A stretch of 64,000 nt of DNA. Origin: Prostheceraeus crozeri. Lineage: Eukaryota > Platyhelminthes > Polycladida > Euryleptidae. The translations under genes and the position numbers were made by a program. Below the pieces are notes generated by a model. The model was not told the DNA's origin. It worked only from the letters and a program-made list of their open reading frames with translations, and did no database searches. The DNA lies in the NCBI GenBank assembly GCA_907163375.1, contig CAJQUW010016870.1, forward strand, positions 124,001 to 188,000, given 5' to 3'. This document shows positions 1-14,300 of this stretch, piece after piece (position 1 is the stretch's first letter; every line of letters begins with the position of its first letter).

Positions 1-2234
1 GAAAAGTCGAATCAACTGATATATTTACATAAAAGGCCTAACGAAGAAGATAGCTTGTGTACGCTTTGTTCATGCACACAGAATGAAGGGAGGGCATCCG
101 GACTAAATGATCACAACGCTCCAGATTAAAGTCTGACTGTGTCAGCACCGTCCAAGTCCCCAGTATGGAGGAGCAGTGATGCTAAACCATCATTTTTTAT
201 GTGCTATGATGAAATTTGGAGCGGTTAATGCATTGTGTTTTTGGACATGACTGTTGCATCTTCCGACATGAGCATCAGGGATCCGGATCATGGAGTTGCT
301 TGAATAATTAAAATTATAGGAAGAGAAATGCACCAGTTTTCCAAACAGCGCACCAAAATGTTTAAATCTTGGAGTTCAGTCTAGAAAGTTAGAAGTTTGT
401 CACCCTTTCAGCATGCGCTGTCTAGTAGAACTTCATTCTATATGAGTAGAATTGTCACATTTGTTATGAGAATGAATGATTCAACATAATAATTAATACA
501 TTTTTTGGATGAAAATTTTTCACAACACTTGGATCTGTTACGAGTGATTTTGCGCCATCCTCAGATGTTGAAATTCGAAGACATGACCAAGTAAGTTTTT
601 CGAACACAGAATTAGATTAAACAAAATATTTAATTCTGTGCTTTCGAAGGTTGCTCATGCCTTACTAAGTAGACCATAAAGAAAACGGCCATTTGAAGTA
701 GCAGCTTGAGTTTGAAACGTCAAGTTAATAAATGAATGGATAAATGAACCTTGTTTATACTCGGAAGCACATGTTGGCACGGAGCCTTCTTCCACGTGGC
801 CGAGTTGTCAGGATGATGCAGATTACAGACTTGTATTGCCTTGCGTTATCAAAATACAAAATAAAGAATACGAAGGTAACCGCAACCTTAGCGATAATCA
901 GTTTAGCATAGGATAAAACGTAGTAGTAGTAGTAGTAGGATAAAACGTCATCCTCGCATCGGACTTTGGATAGCTGCAAACTAGCATGTTCAATTGAATA
1001 TCATTCAAAATATTTATTTCCTATCGATTCAAAATATTGTCTTGTTGAAAAATCTCTGCTTGTCATTCCTGATGTTGCAATCATGCACATAAAAAGAACA
1101 GCTGAACGTATTCACAGACGTGAATAGGGAAATCTGAGGCATGACACATCACAAAATCCTGGAAAACATCAATAAACAGTTGCGGTTTTACGAAGTAGTT
1201 GTCTATGCGAAGCAATTGCTCGAGAGGTCATGTGCCAGGGAAGTCTATTCGCAAGATTTCAATCTCCCGCTTAATTGTTCTTCTCCTGAGCAAGTCTGGC
1301 TTTCTCATCGTTATTCATTTCATGCGGTTCATTAGAATAAATAGTGACTCATCAACGGACACAAGAACACGAAAAACGAACGAGTTTGACGTCCTGCTAT
1401 TCAGACTAAAGGAACTATCCTCTTCAGAGAACGAGACAGGATTGCATTCAGCAATTACTGTCATTGATAACTGCATGATTTAAAGGCAATTTGTGCTATA
1501 ATAACACATTTCACATGTAAGAAACTATATGGAGTTGTTGGTGTAAAATTGAAGTATCATGCACTCTCAAGATGAAAGGAAAGTCAGCCAACAGCGAATG
1601 CTGACAAAACAGAATTCTCAATCCTACAAAGAGAGGATATGCGGCTAGAACATAATACATCTCATGTGTTGAACATGGACCTCAAGATGTTTTTATTCGT
1701 ATTTAAAGGTGAGAAATTGAAGTAATGTTGTTGTTATTTTTTTGTAAGCCAATATATTTCTGCGACTAAGTGTCGTTATCATCAGGGCACATATTATAAA
1801 AGGAAACTATTCAACAATATAAGCTCAAAATTTGAAAAGGTGGAGATGCAAAAATAGATATTTGTAGCAATGGGCTGTGACTCTGAGAAATCATAGTTAT
1901 GCGATTATACGGCAATAGCATGTGAGTGCTTCTAAAACTAAAAAGATATAGAATCGGATTCACCACTCGGTCATGAAACAAATGGAATAGGGTTACATGG
2001 TTCCGATTGCAAAAACATTGATCTAACTAAGTAATTAATTACAGAATTATAAACATTATCATAAGACTTATTAAAGGTATTTAACATTTATAAAATCTTT
2101 AGATCACGACAAAATCGAAAGAGTAAATAAGGTGAAGTAAATGAAGGGTTCTAGTCGATCAAGCAGCATCTAGTTGCCACCTTTTTTTATTCGTTTTTTG
2201 ACTGCAAGAGTTGATGCGCGTTAAATAACTTTAC
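1..2234 (-). other. Dynamin intron 8, partial
   Basis: No exon seen. It holds an imperfect hairpin at 599-648 (arms TTCGAACACAGAATTA and TAATTCTGTGCTTTCGAA). It also holds a (TAG)n run at about 921-937 with GGATAAAACGT repeated directly on either side (911-921 and 938-948). Otherwise it is unremarkable AT-rich sequence. Confidence 0.6.
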
Positions 2235-2302
2235 CTGATGCCATTTATGTTCCGAATAGTCATGTTGATTTCACGTCGAAGTTCCTTCTCATTAAATTCA
2301 AT
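2235..2302 (-). CDS. DNM: Dynamin exon 8 (last in window)
   Basis: 68 nt encoding [20 protein letters not shown] and GI(R), the counterpart of vertebrate [23 protein letters not shown]. Acceptor ttattccag|ATTGAA (phase 0), donor CAG|gtaaag (phase 2). It lies 16 kb from exon 7. The next exon (TGLFTPDMAFE in relatives) was not found in 1-2234. Confidence 0.9.
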
Positions 2303-5300
2303 CTGGAATAAAATGTTATCAACAATTAGTAAAGGAATCATAATATAAGGTCATAGAAGACAATAATATGGCAACAAAAAAACGGATAACCTGAGTTATA
2401 ATAAATATGCTCCATGATTTTCGCATGCAGTCTTCAAAAGGGTGCATCCCATGACAGCGAATGTCAAAATAGCGAAGAAAATTAATAGCGAATTCCCAAA
2501 ATAGAGAATTCTCAGAAAAATAAGAATCGGAAATTAAATACCATCATTAATTTGTGTGGGAATTATTCTTCAACATCTGGTCAATCCAGAGATCCTGGCC
2601 TGAATTGAAGCTGTTACAAAAATAGGGCTTCAATTTTCAGAACTATGAAATCTGTTACAAGTCAAAAACAGTTTTAAGTTAATTTTGATCAGAAGACAGA
2701 TTATGCCATTGGCAAACCTAATGTTGGCAAGAAAAGTGACAGCAGTAAAACACATAGATGTGGTATAAGATTCAAAACAAAATTGTTTCCACGACGCGTA
2801 GGATTTATCAGTTTCAGAAACTAATAACGCGTCGTGGAAACAATTTTGTTTTGAATGATATAGCGGCGCACAGCCCTGCAATTTATAATAGTACAATATT
2901 TTATACAATATCTAGTTTTATTACAAATTACAATTTTATACAAATTGTACAATATTTAGTACAATGCAATTTGTATAAGACTATATCGAACTTATTTCTG
3001 TTAAGTTTTGATAAACTCGCAATGAAATAATCAGATCACATTTTATTTCCCTATGCACACAAATATGAGACTGAATTGCTTGTTAAACACTTCAGAGTAA
3101 CCAGCGGTCTTCAAAGATAAGTTAAATAACAACTTGTGAAGTGACAAAAGAAAGGACTAGTCAAAGAGTGAACTCAACCAAATACAACATCTAACCACAG
3201 TAACAAGTCTGTTGTAGTAACCACTGTAACTGGTTGTAGATATCAATTTCTTTGATATAATACTATTATAAGTCTAAGAATTCGCTGACTTGGGATTCCC
3301 TACGATTGGAATTCGCTGCATTGGAATTTCTCTATTTTGGGTCAGAGCCCGAAGTCCTTCAAACTTTTGACAATCCTTTTTGCCTTCAACAGAAAAAATA
3401 AAGACTTGTCAGAGTTGGAAGTGTCATGCCGGTACAGTAGCAATCTTAAGACTTGACTTCAGACATTTTTTAGTTCTTCAACGATTGCAATGTCCATGCA
3501 TGCATGCGCCTAAATTGTCTTCGCATCTCAAAGTCCGAGTCACCAGGCATTTTATGCTACAATTAACATTGACAATGCTGGATGGTGATGTTCAGAATAT
3601 AGAAATCACAGCTTTATTATGTTCACATTGATCGGATAACTACATCTTCATCATCTTGGCGTCAATCATCAATCTTTCGGTAAGTTATCAACGCCATTTG
3701 ATGTACACTGTACAGTGTACATGTAGTAAAAGTGATTAACTAAAACGTTTGAGTGAATGTTTCTATCTGATATACAATCGTCAACGCAAAAGCATTGTCC
3801 GATAACTTTAATTAACACAGTGCATTTATCCACACAATACATGCCCAGTTTGCTAGAGCTGATAGAAATCATTATCACATGTCAATCCGCGCAATGCCAT
3901 TGTATTATGACTCGCGAAATGCTTAGAATCAAATACAGGGACTTCCAAAAAATTATGTGTTATTCTTCTTGTCAAATCTACAATTTAACGAATAAAAATT
4001 ACCATTGAATCTTCAACACAAAACAAAAAATGTGCTTTGAATCTATTTAGATATAAAATTACATCACCAAAACTTTGAAGCAAGTATCTTATACGACAAT
4101 GAAATACAAAAAACGTGATATATCTATGCGACTTGAGGTGTTGTGATGGTGAAACACAAACAAATGCATGCGAAAGACATCAAAACCTGAGAGATTTAGG
4201 ATGTTAATCTGATTAAGTTATTTTGCTAACTCAATTCATTGAGGGATAATATTCTAACTCAATCAAACCACAACTTAAAATAATGCAACGGAAGCCAATC
4301 TCGGTAATCATAAGTTAGTTTTGAGATTTTATTTTGATAATTATCTATTTATGCTTAAAAGCAGTAGGATTTTTCTGAGATATTATTAAATCTGTTTGAA
4401 AATGAACTGTTATGTCATGGATTTATAGGATGGTGAACGCTTGCATGCAGCAAATTGGTGCAAACATTCATATGATAGCGAAGCGAGAAATTATTATCGC
4501 ACAATTCAACCTTGAATTGGTGAGATAGATCTGTAATAACAAAGCTGACTTAAGAATCGACAACACATCTGTTGACCATAGGGGCATAGATGTTTCAATA
4601 AAAGTACTTATGTGGCTCAAAGTGGTGCTACAAAGTCAGTTGAAAACCTGAAATGCTAAACGAAGAATAAATGACCTATTTACAAAGTCTCCAGCCAATG
4701 CACCAAGGTCGCAATCATGACTGTTCGCAACAAACTAACGTAGATGCACTGTTTATGTTGAGGAATGTTGCAATCACCACCTACTGTCAACTATTACTTG
4801 GAACACGCGAAATTGAAGTTCATCGAATAGAGTTCCATTTTTTTTTTCAAGCACAGATTGTTGAATCTATCTATGCATGTCTATGAGCTCAGTCAAGAGT
4901 TCGGTGTTCGCATCTGAGGCATACTTTGGCAGGTTTACATTCAGATTGCGATCACGTATTTCAGAAAATTCCATTAAGCTAATCACGGCATGCGTTGTCA
5001 TTCCCTTTAGTTAATGGCCATTCTGCTTTTGAATATTTTATATATCTTCCTTTCCATATTTGCTTTAGTCTTGATGGTGCATAGACAAGACGAGCACAAG
5101 AAAGAACAAGCAGGATATTCACAACATTGCATGTTTCTACATCATCTTAACATTGTATGCTGGCGATATTTCCGACATAATCTGGAAATTTATCTAATTA
5201 AACATCAAGAATTTCTCAGAGTCTCATGTGAAAAGTTCATGTATAAAATGTATTATAATGGAATAACCTGTTCCCAGGGTCGGTCGCCACCCTGCTTCAC

Positions 5301-8300
5301 CTATTGGGCAAAGTTAGCTATTTTTGTGATGCATTTGTTTCTTTAAGATAGTGCAAAAACCATTGAGCTCAAAGTGAAAACAAATGAATGATCCAACAAC
5401 AATCAACCTTTGAGTCAGACAATTTGCATTTTCATGAGGGAATAGCAATTTATTCATATCAGCTCTTCTATAACAGTGAGTTGTTCAAGTAGACGTCATT
5501 ACATTGTAGAGGCAGTAAGAAGGTTCACGCAAACATTGTTGCCATTGATTTCGTGCAAGAAACAAGTTCATTATTCAATAGATTCTTCAATCAAGCGACG
5601 AATGATGAAATGATTACCACCGTCTGACGTTTATAGCAGTATAATGTTCTAACTCTATATAACTGACATGTCAAGGTCTGTGTAGCGAATGATGTTGAAG
5701 AATATGACAACACGAAATGGAAGATCACATTCGTGTACGTAACAATAAAAACACTATCGTTCTGAAAAACATAATAACCGTGATGAATTTCAGTGGAGCA
5801 TCCAGCTCGACCGGAAAAGATGACCCCGTTGCACCGACCTAAATTAAAAATATGCCATAATAGAAAAAATTGAAACCATGAGTCTCTCTTTCAGACTAAA
5901 ATCCAACTCCATGAATATCAGTACATGTTACATAATTTATCAAGTAGTCGACAAATTAGATCGAAAAAGGAGAATTTTGACAAAGGATTTGTATCTGGCG
6001 CGCTGAAGATCACTTTTGTTGTGTGGTTTTTTCTACCTACTTCATGAAATACATCCTTTTGTTCGTTTTGATAAGGTCTGTTTCAGATGAGGATGATGTA
6101 ACTTGTATAACATTAAAACATGACAGAAAGTAATGATAAACCAGTCTGATACTCATTTCTCCAGCGACGATAACGCAATTGACATTAGGAAGACAAAAAA
6201 TATGAGTCGAATTATATTCCTGAGAAGCTATTGGATGTCTTCTGAAAAGATTTCCTGTCCATAACATTAATACTTCAATCTGAGGCCCTTGATGATACAA
6301 TTATATAAAAACGAAACCATCAAGTCTTGGAATCCAGATAATGAAAATATTTTAAGCATGTGTAAAGAAAGATCGATTTTTTTCATAATGATGATTGGAC
6401 AAGTACACCACTTATCAGTGGAGATTGGAGGAAATTCCGTCGGAGACGTGAATGCATCCAATTATTACAGACTCCCATATCTGAGTAGTGCTGAGAAAAT
6501 GCTTCGGCACATCTCTTCTAAGTCCAATGTTGTTATAAGGCAATGGATTTCACAATTGCTCGAAAATTGCGAACAACAAAAATATTGATGATTATTCAAA
6601 AATGTAATATTGAAAGGGGTGAAACCATAACATCACGGATTGTATAGTGAAAGTGCGGATATACTGGTTGTGTTATTGAAATTTTTCATTTAAAGAAAGT
6701 TATCACAGATTCTGTTAGCATGAAGCTGAAGAACATGAGAATGCTCTGAAACAGTCAATTAAGTAAGTAAATTAAGTAATTGCTTTAAAACATTTATCAA
6801 TTGTATAGGATGAATAATATCAGTACATTTTTCAAATTTGCATAGGCAGTAAAAAGGTGAAAATGAAATATTTACACCACAAAAAGATTAAACAAGCAAG
6901 AGGTGAAATCAATCATTTTCACCATCGACAATAATAAAAGAAATAAAGCTTTCTAGAACCAATAGCATGGCAATAAACACAACATCTCATATTCGCCCTT
7001 ATGCGGTCACAGTGTTTACCAACTATGCAGACATGCGCATATCAAGCAGAACAACGTCTACGGAAGCAAGCCAAAGTCCGTTTTCAAAGATACGAGTATA
7101 AGTGATGATGCACTGTTGTTGGAAATAGCTGCTTCTCCCTTTCTACCCTTGCCTTAAGTCAATGGGTTTGTCCCTCCTCCTCTCCTTCCAACTTTCTACG
7201 CCGAGGTGCCGTCTCCGTCCTACCCCCGCCAGCTCTACCTATTCTGAGACCAGCTCCTTCATCTCAGTCTAACTTCCGTATTTGGGGATATTAACGCCCA
7301 ACAACCCTCCCCGGATTCTCGGGGCTACCCTGAGTCTCTTGGATCTGAGATCTACCATTGTCTTCTGGCTTCCGAGTTTTTTTGTTGACCTTTATGTTCC
7401 CACATTCCTGCACAGTATAACTCAGTCATTAAGTGACACTGCGGAGGGTTTGGCTCGAGCCGAAAACTTAAAATACTACAAAAAACGGCAAATTACTTGA
7501 AGAAACAATAAAATGGCGTACGTGGCAAACGAATTATGAGTAAACATATGAAAACCGCGAAACATTTCTTCGGCAACTACTTATAGCCAGGAGATAAAAA
7601 TGATATTTGGAAAATACCTATGTAGATACAAAGCAAAATTATATTATGACAACTGAATTCAGATCCAACCTTCCCAGGGCGCAATTCTAGCAAGGAAACA
7701 GTCGACCATTGCGTTTAATTTCACTAGACCCCAGCATTTCGATCGGTGTTCTGAAAGCAGTCGCTATATTCGCTAGCTCCGTTCCTCTACTTCTGCCTGC
7801 CTGCCATTTTGCTGCTTTTGGTCTGTCGAAGCCCACCACAGCTAACACTGCACTTTCTTCGTCGAGGGCAGCCAGTCTTGACCATGTCCGAGCGGGGCAC
7901 TTCAAAATGCTATTACTTCCTTACTGTCTTTTGTTTTCTTCAAATTCTCGTGAACCTCCCGCTCCTTTCCTTACTACTGGAAATCTTCCACCATCCACCA
8001 ACTGCACAAATCTAGCAAACTCACAGACACTACCATTTCATTTCGCCCTGTCCTACATCTTGTGTGTAAAGACTTTACTTAGACCGTCTAGTGCGTGTCC
8101 ACGCATCTTTTCTCCTCAAACCTCAAACAGCTCTCTTCAGGCTGGCTATCCTCTGGTCAATTTTAACCAATGTCTAATTGTATCTCATCATAATCAGTCA
8201 ATCTAGGATGGCTTTCACATTTCTAGGCTTTGTCCGAGGACTGTGGTGGACACCGATTATTCATTTTCTCGTACCATCCACTCCCTCTGACAGCCAGCTC

Positions 8301-11300
8301 CCTACTAGAAGCTTGCTTGCTTGTTTACTGTTTCCCCTAGAACCAGTTTTCCCTCTCGGACCGTTGGGCACAGATCTCCCTACAAAATTCCTCCAGTAGC
8401 ACTTTCCGAGTTTGTCGGGGTCTTTCAAGGGTCTCTGCTTGGCCCAGTTCTGTTCAACCACCTTAATAGCGACTTTTTTCAGTGACCTCTCATTCATTCT
8501 GTGTTACTTTATACTGACTATTCTGATACTTGAACATCCTCTCCAAACGTTCACCGAGCTACTGTTGCTATTCAAGATCTGAATAAGCTCGAGGCTTAGC
8601 CGTTACACAAGTCTCCTTCTTCAGCATGACCCGCTAAATCTACCTTAAGTCGTCCTCTTTCGGGTCGCCTCTTCACACCCAGCAATCTCAGGAAGTGTTC
8701 GTCCCTTCCCCCATAGTTTTGCCTTCAAATTCTTACTTTTTCTCACAGGATTAAAAGCTCACAGGACCGTTTTGCTCGCTTCCTGAGGCCCTCTAAAGAT
8801 TCCCAATTTTATCTGCAAGTCCCCTTCTAACCTCCCTAGCTAACACATCCCCTTCATCTGCGACAGAAGCGTCGAGACCTCAGAGGCATCGCACGATCAC
8901 TGGCTGCAATTTGATAACCCTATTTCCCTTCTGATCGAAATTGGCCTTCCTTATCTCTATCTGATCCTCTACGTACAGGTAATTCGATTCTTTGAGCGTG
9001 TCCTTCACCTCACTTCCCGTCCTCGAGAGCACTTGACCGTTTTCCTGGTGCGCCTATGTTCTTTCAAGTCGCATATTTCACCCTCCGTAGTCCCGCCCTC
9101 GTGGTCCGTTTCTCTTTCCCTGCCCTCCTGCTCCCGTTCCGACCTTGGTCCGAGATGGCCTGTTCACACTCCCGATGCTAACCTGATTATCGGGGACTGA
9201 CGACGCTATTGGACAGCTCGAATCAGGTGGCATGGGTGTTCCATGTTTTTCATAACCAGCTGTTCCATGATCTCTCTAGCCTTTCATGCTGAAGCGCACG
9301 GTTCAAGTTACTAAACCGAAATGGTTGCAATACGAAATGTTTTTCTTGATCATCAGTTTCCATCTATAGGCTAACTTAATCGAAGACTGTGGCCAAGCGT
9401 GAATGTGCGATCGTGCGTTGCATTACCGGCTCCAAATGGACCGAGCGGGTCAGCGGCGAGGAGATTCGTGCGTAGACTCAGTGAGCGAGATGATTGACAT
9501 TTCCTGAGGAAATCTCACCCGTAAGATAAGCGGCTAACAGACATGACAGTAGTCGATTGGATACTGCGGGTCATCGACTAACCCCAAACTAACTAATTTT
9601 CTTCGAAGTTATGTGGGACAGAATTGGATGAAATTAGCTCAAGAACGACAATCTTGGACCAATCATCATGGTCTGTGCTCATTGAATTCCTGCATTATGT
9701 GAATTTTTGGGGAGATAATGAAATGTGAGCTATCACAAAACTGTTTCAAAGAAAATGCAGGAACAACACCAATAAAATGTGAAAAACAAACCGATGATTA
9801 CAGATATATTAAATCTAATAACCGATATATTTAAGAAGACCTATCAAGCATTTTAATATTAGAATGCACAAGTTTTTGCGAATTCCTCTAATACGATGTT
9901 TCAGTGATTAGATCATGAAATTAACTAAAACCGCCAAACTGTAGCTGTAAATGATCAATGACGTTTGTCTATGTGATGCACTGATCTAGGAAGGTGCTTG
10001 TTTAGATAAAGCTTTCCTTGAAAACGTCATATTGTTCATCTATTTATTCAATTTATATCAAATGCTACTTTTCTAGACCTCAATCAAGTGAAACACGCAG
10101 AAGGATAAACATTCTTCTTTTTATGAATCTGATACATTTCTTTCATGCAACATTGATTGATATCATCAATTTCGCATGCACACATTGACTTTATCAGCTA
10201 ATTATAAAGATAATTATTCCGTTCAAGGCACTGACATTCATATAACTGTATCACATGCCATATTGAAAGAAATAAGCATAGGAAATGACCGGTCGTTGTT
10301 TATTTCAGCTGAGGAATGATTTGCATTATACCATTTATTACAGATTTCGTCTAACTCTCAATCCAATGAAGCAATGCAAAAATGACAATACCAACACCAA
10401 GACGTATCTTGATAGCATCTGGTCCAAGACTAAGGTCGTGAAATTTGGTTTTCAATTTCATTAGATACAGTGAAAATGATCATATTTTTAAAAATGTTTT
10501 TAACGATGCGTGCGCGATTGGTAAAAATCCATTTATTTTGTGGCACTATAATTTGTATTAAACCATGGTCATGCTCACTTACGAAGGATGACGAAGATAA
10601 AGTTGAATTATCACATTTAACGAAGAAATATTCACACTGAGTACAGTATGCAATATCTAAATGACCCTAGAAATGCTACTGCGATTCCTTAAGAACAGTA
10701 ATTCAACCTCATTTTTCTCAGACTGGGGATTAGGTGACGATAAGCGGCATTATACGAAACACTTCAATACTGATATCACTGCTGTCAACTTACTATGAAC
10801 TCCTCACGGGGTCGTGATTCAAGTATTCAATATTTATTTAAGTATTTAAGAGGATTTAAATTGAATTCATAATCACCATAAAAAATTATCAAAAGACTTG
10901 AATTTTATCTGAGGCAGTGATTGTCAATGTCTTCCGCTCAATCCACTCTACTGCATTCAATCAGCAGGTTTTTCATAGGTCTAGCGCATTGAGGACTGCT
11001 AAAGTTGACCTATAATATTTGGTCAATGATCACGAGAATAAAAAATCACTATTTTTTCATGGAAGACTATTCCTGACCTTCAGATCCATATTTTTTGTCT
11101 GATTCAAACAGTTCCCATAAAATTCAGAGGAAATTCTTTTTAAAATGGAAATCGATAACTGCATTGCATATAGGTACGCATACTGACACAGACTACAGCG
11201 AGCACAATTGCCATGAAAGCAAAAGCATGTCAATATTGAGTGCAATACAGTTTGTCGGCCTATTTAACACTAATAATTCTGTATTCAAGAAACTGCAGAA

Positions 11301-14300
11301 GCATTTCAAAGACAAGGCCTTTTCATCAAGAAATCACACAATTACTGGAGAATAACTACAAAATGACGACTACCTATATAGAGTTGCAGAGCATTCTTGT
11401 ATGTTAGAACAGGGAAGCTACAAATATCGTTCTTGTCGGCATCACAACGAAGTGGAAGCTCCATGTATAAAATTGAGTACGTTAATGAGAGTAACTTCAA
11501 TGATCACGTCAAAGGGGTTTACACACTCAAATTCAACAAATAGATAACATTGGAAGGACTATATGATTAATTCACGATTATCAGTTCTCACCGATGCACC
11601 ACCACCGACCATCTGAAGTAAAGTTGAAATTTGAGATATTTCTTCAACTCAAATTTCCGTTATCCAATATGACATTGCGCACAAATAACTGATCCAGGTC
11701 GAAATATTGAATTTATGCTATTGCTACTTTTGAGGAAGTTAGGATAAGGATATTCCATCTTTCCTTTTCGAGTAGCAATAATATATACACGACTTCAACA
11801 TTCACCAATTTGAAAGAGCACAGTACTTCTTATATATTAAGCTTTTAGTTCGTTACTCTCTCTCTATGGTCATTCTTTCATTGGAAAAAACCTTGGCATC
11901 TGACATTTATAGAGAACAGTTCAACATAGGCAGTCAAAACTTGTTGTCTACCATCACAAGATGCCGTATTTTTTCTCATAAGCGTCATGCGTCGATTCGA
12001 AACTAACAAATTCCAGTGCGGCGTTTACTCGAGGAGGGCGTTTAATTGAATTTGAAACGCTTCAAATAATTGAAGTCCTGTCCCACTTTCCGGCACATCC
12101 ATAGTATTCAAGGTTAATCGACAAAAACGATGGGCTGTTTTGTCGTTGGATTTTGCGGTTTCTTTTGCTTTTGCTCTATGTGGATATAGCTTTCATTAGC
12201 AAATTTAGCTGTTGATTTATGAAAGCGTCTCTTTCATGTCGCTGAGGTTACATTTTCTATTTTTCTTACTATCTATTAGGATGCAGGTGCTCAATGAAAT
12301 ATTTGCATCACACGATACTCAGCTCGTCTTGTGTATACTGTGGATCTTAACAAGATGCTGCGCATATTCGAAGAACTACGGGAGGACGTTGTTTCGCTTA
12401 TATGCCAGTTACATTTAATGTCGGTTACACTGATAGGCTGCACGTGCGTATGTAAGTTGCATTTAAGTCTACATTTTCGACTGAGGATCTTTAAGATTTT
12501 CACATTCTTCCCTAGCCTGGCATGTCTGCAGTGTCTGCTTGATCACTTGTATTATTCACCTTCTTCTTATTACGAGTTGGGATCTGAAGTTTTAAGTATT
12601 GTAATTTCATCTTGCACAATCCTCTTCTAGGAACTTCCATAGCGGTATTAGTTTAACTTTGTATTCATTGATTTGTGGGATCTTGTGATACGTTGTGCGT
12701 GTCATAATGTGAATCAATATCAAAACAAATAGACCATGTACCTGTCTCTTAATATCTGTCTACCTTCCGTTTCCAATGAGATTAATTCAACTATTAACAC
12801 CGAAAAATTGAAATCCGACGAAGAAAGAATTGCATTTTGTGAGATAGATCACGTAAAGAAGCGCGGCTTTCTTGAGGCGTTGTAAGTCAAATCTCACAAG
12901 CCTGACTTTGGAGCATGAAGAAACTTTTAGTGTATATAGTATTTGTTTGCCGTTGTGATTGCTGTGCTTGATTTAGAGATTTTTCTAGGTGTTATTCCAT
13001 GAATAATTTATTGTATTACTGTATGTTTAGTTATTTAGCAGCGTAAGGACTGCTGATTTAAGATAATGCCGCAGTATTAGACAATTTAGCCACCAATTTT
13101 TCTGTGGGTGACCTTATGAACAGACTACATGATTAAATATGATTAGATTCGAGTCTAAACCTTTACAAAATATAAAAAAGGCAAAAATAACTTCCTTGAT
13201 TACGTATATGTAAATGAAAGTATTGCTGTGGCGATGGTTATAATGCAATCTCGTCGATTGCATGCACAGCGATAATTTAACATTATGTATAAATAGCTGC
13301 ATTATATACTTTTGATTTGTAAGTAAAGAAATACATCATAGCAGGCACGCTAGTCTTCAGTAAAGAACTATTTTGTCCTAAAAATGCAACTGGGAGCTTC
13401 TTGTCAAGCAAACCACATTCAATTGTTGCGGAATAAGCATGCTAAGAAAATCAATTATCTATTAATTGGTGAATATTGATAAGAAGCACCCAGATATGTA
13501 TCAATATAATTTCATTCTGAACTGCTGGTGTCAGCCAACGAGTTCACAACAGTGGTGATCAATAAATGCTTCACACAGTCATGTATCAGGTGTAGTTCGA
13601 TATCGGTTATTGACCTTGTCAGATTGCATTTATTGGCTCGATTTTCTCAGGAAAGCAATATCTATGAGCGAATGGCAAGATGCATTGCTTCAGTGGATAT
13701 GAGGTATTAGAACTAAACAACAAATGAATACAGCTGATAAGCTTTTGGCAGGCAAAACACTGACGGGAATAACATCGACGAGCGGTTTCTGTAGAAATAC
13801 ATACCACATGAACGCCATAGGTACAATTTCCTATCACTCCAGCCTAAAAGTAAGGGCAATCCAATCAAAGGAAATGTATAACAATAAATTTGCTAAATAA
13901 TGCAAATACGACCTACACACATTTGTTTAAAACACTCGTACAAAAACTAATAGTATGAAAGCAAATGTCATCATGCACGGAAAACAGAACCCTCATTAAT
14001 GAAACTGTAAGTAATAAGTATGAAACACATGAATGATGCACGTTACGACTTCAATTTGCTGAGACATGCTGCAACTTTTTTTACCTGCTTGCATCAAGCA
14101 TTATGTATATCCTTAGAAGCAGAAGGAAAAGAAATGCATTTAATCGATGAACATCAAAACATAGGACTTTGGTGATATTAACGGTCTGTACTATTACTAA
14201 ACGCCAACATGCTTTTGAATGATGCTTTGATTTTGAAAATGGAGTCATTTCACAAATGTTAAGATCCACTAAAATTCCCAGTATCAACTTGACATCGAGA

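Noticed and set aside
5014-5346. 110-codon plus-strand frame with a hydrophobic start resembling a signal anchor
   Set aside because: AT-rich intron sequence with no homology signal, no splice context and no promoter; chance open frame.
7709-8206. 165-codon plus-strand open frame, one of the longest in the window
   Set aside because: It lies in the decayed LINE and does not follow the RT frame; it is a shadow frame in GC-richer sequence.
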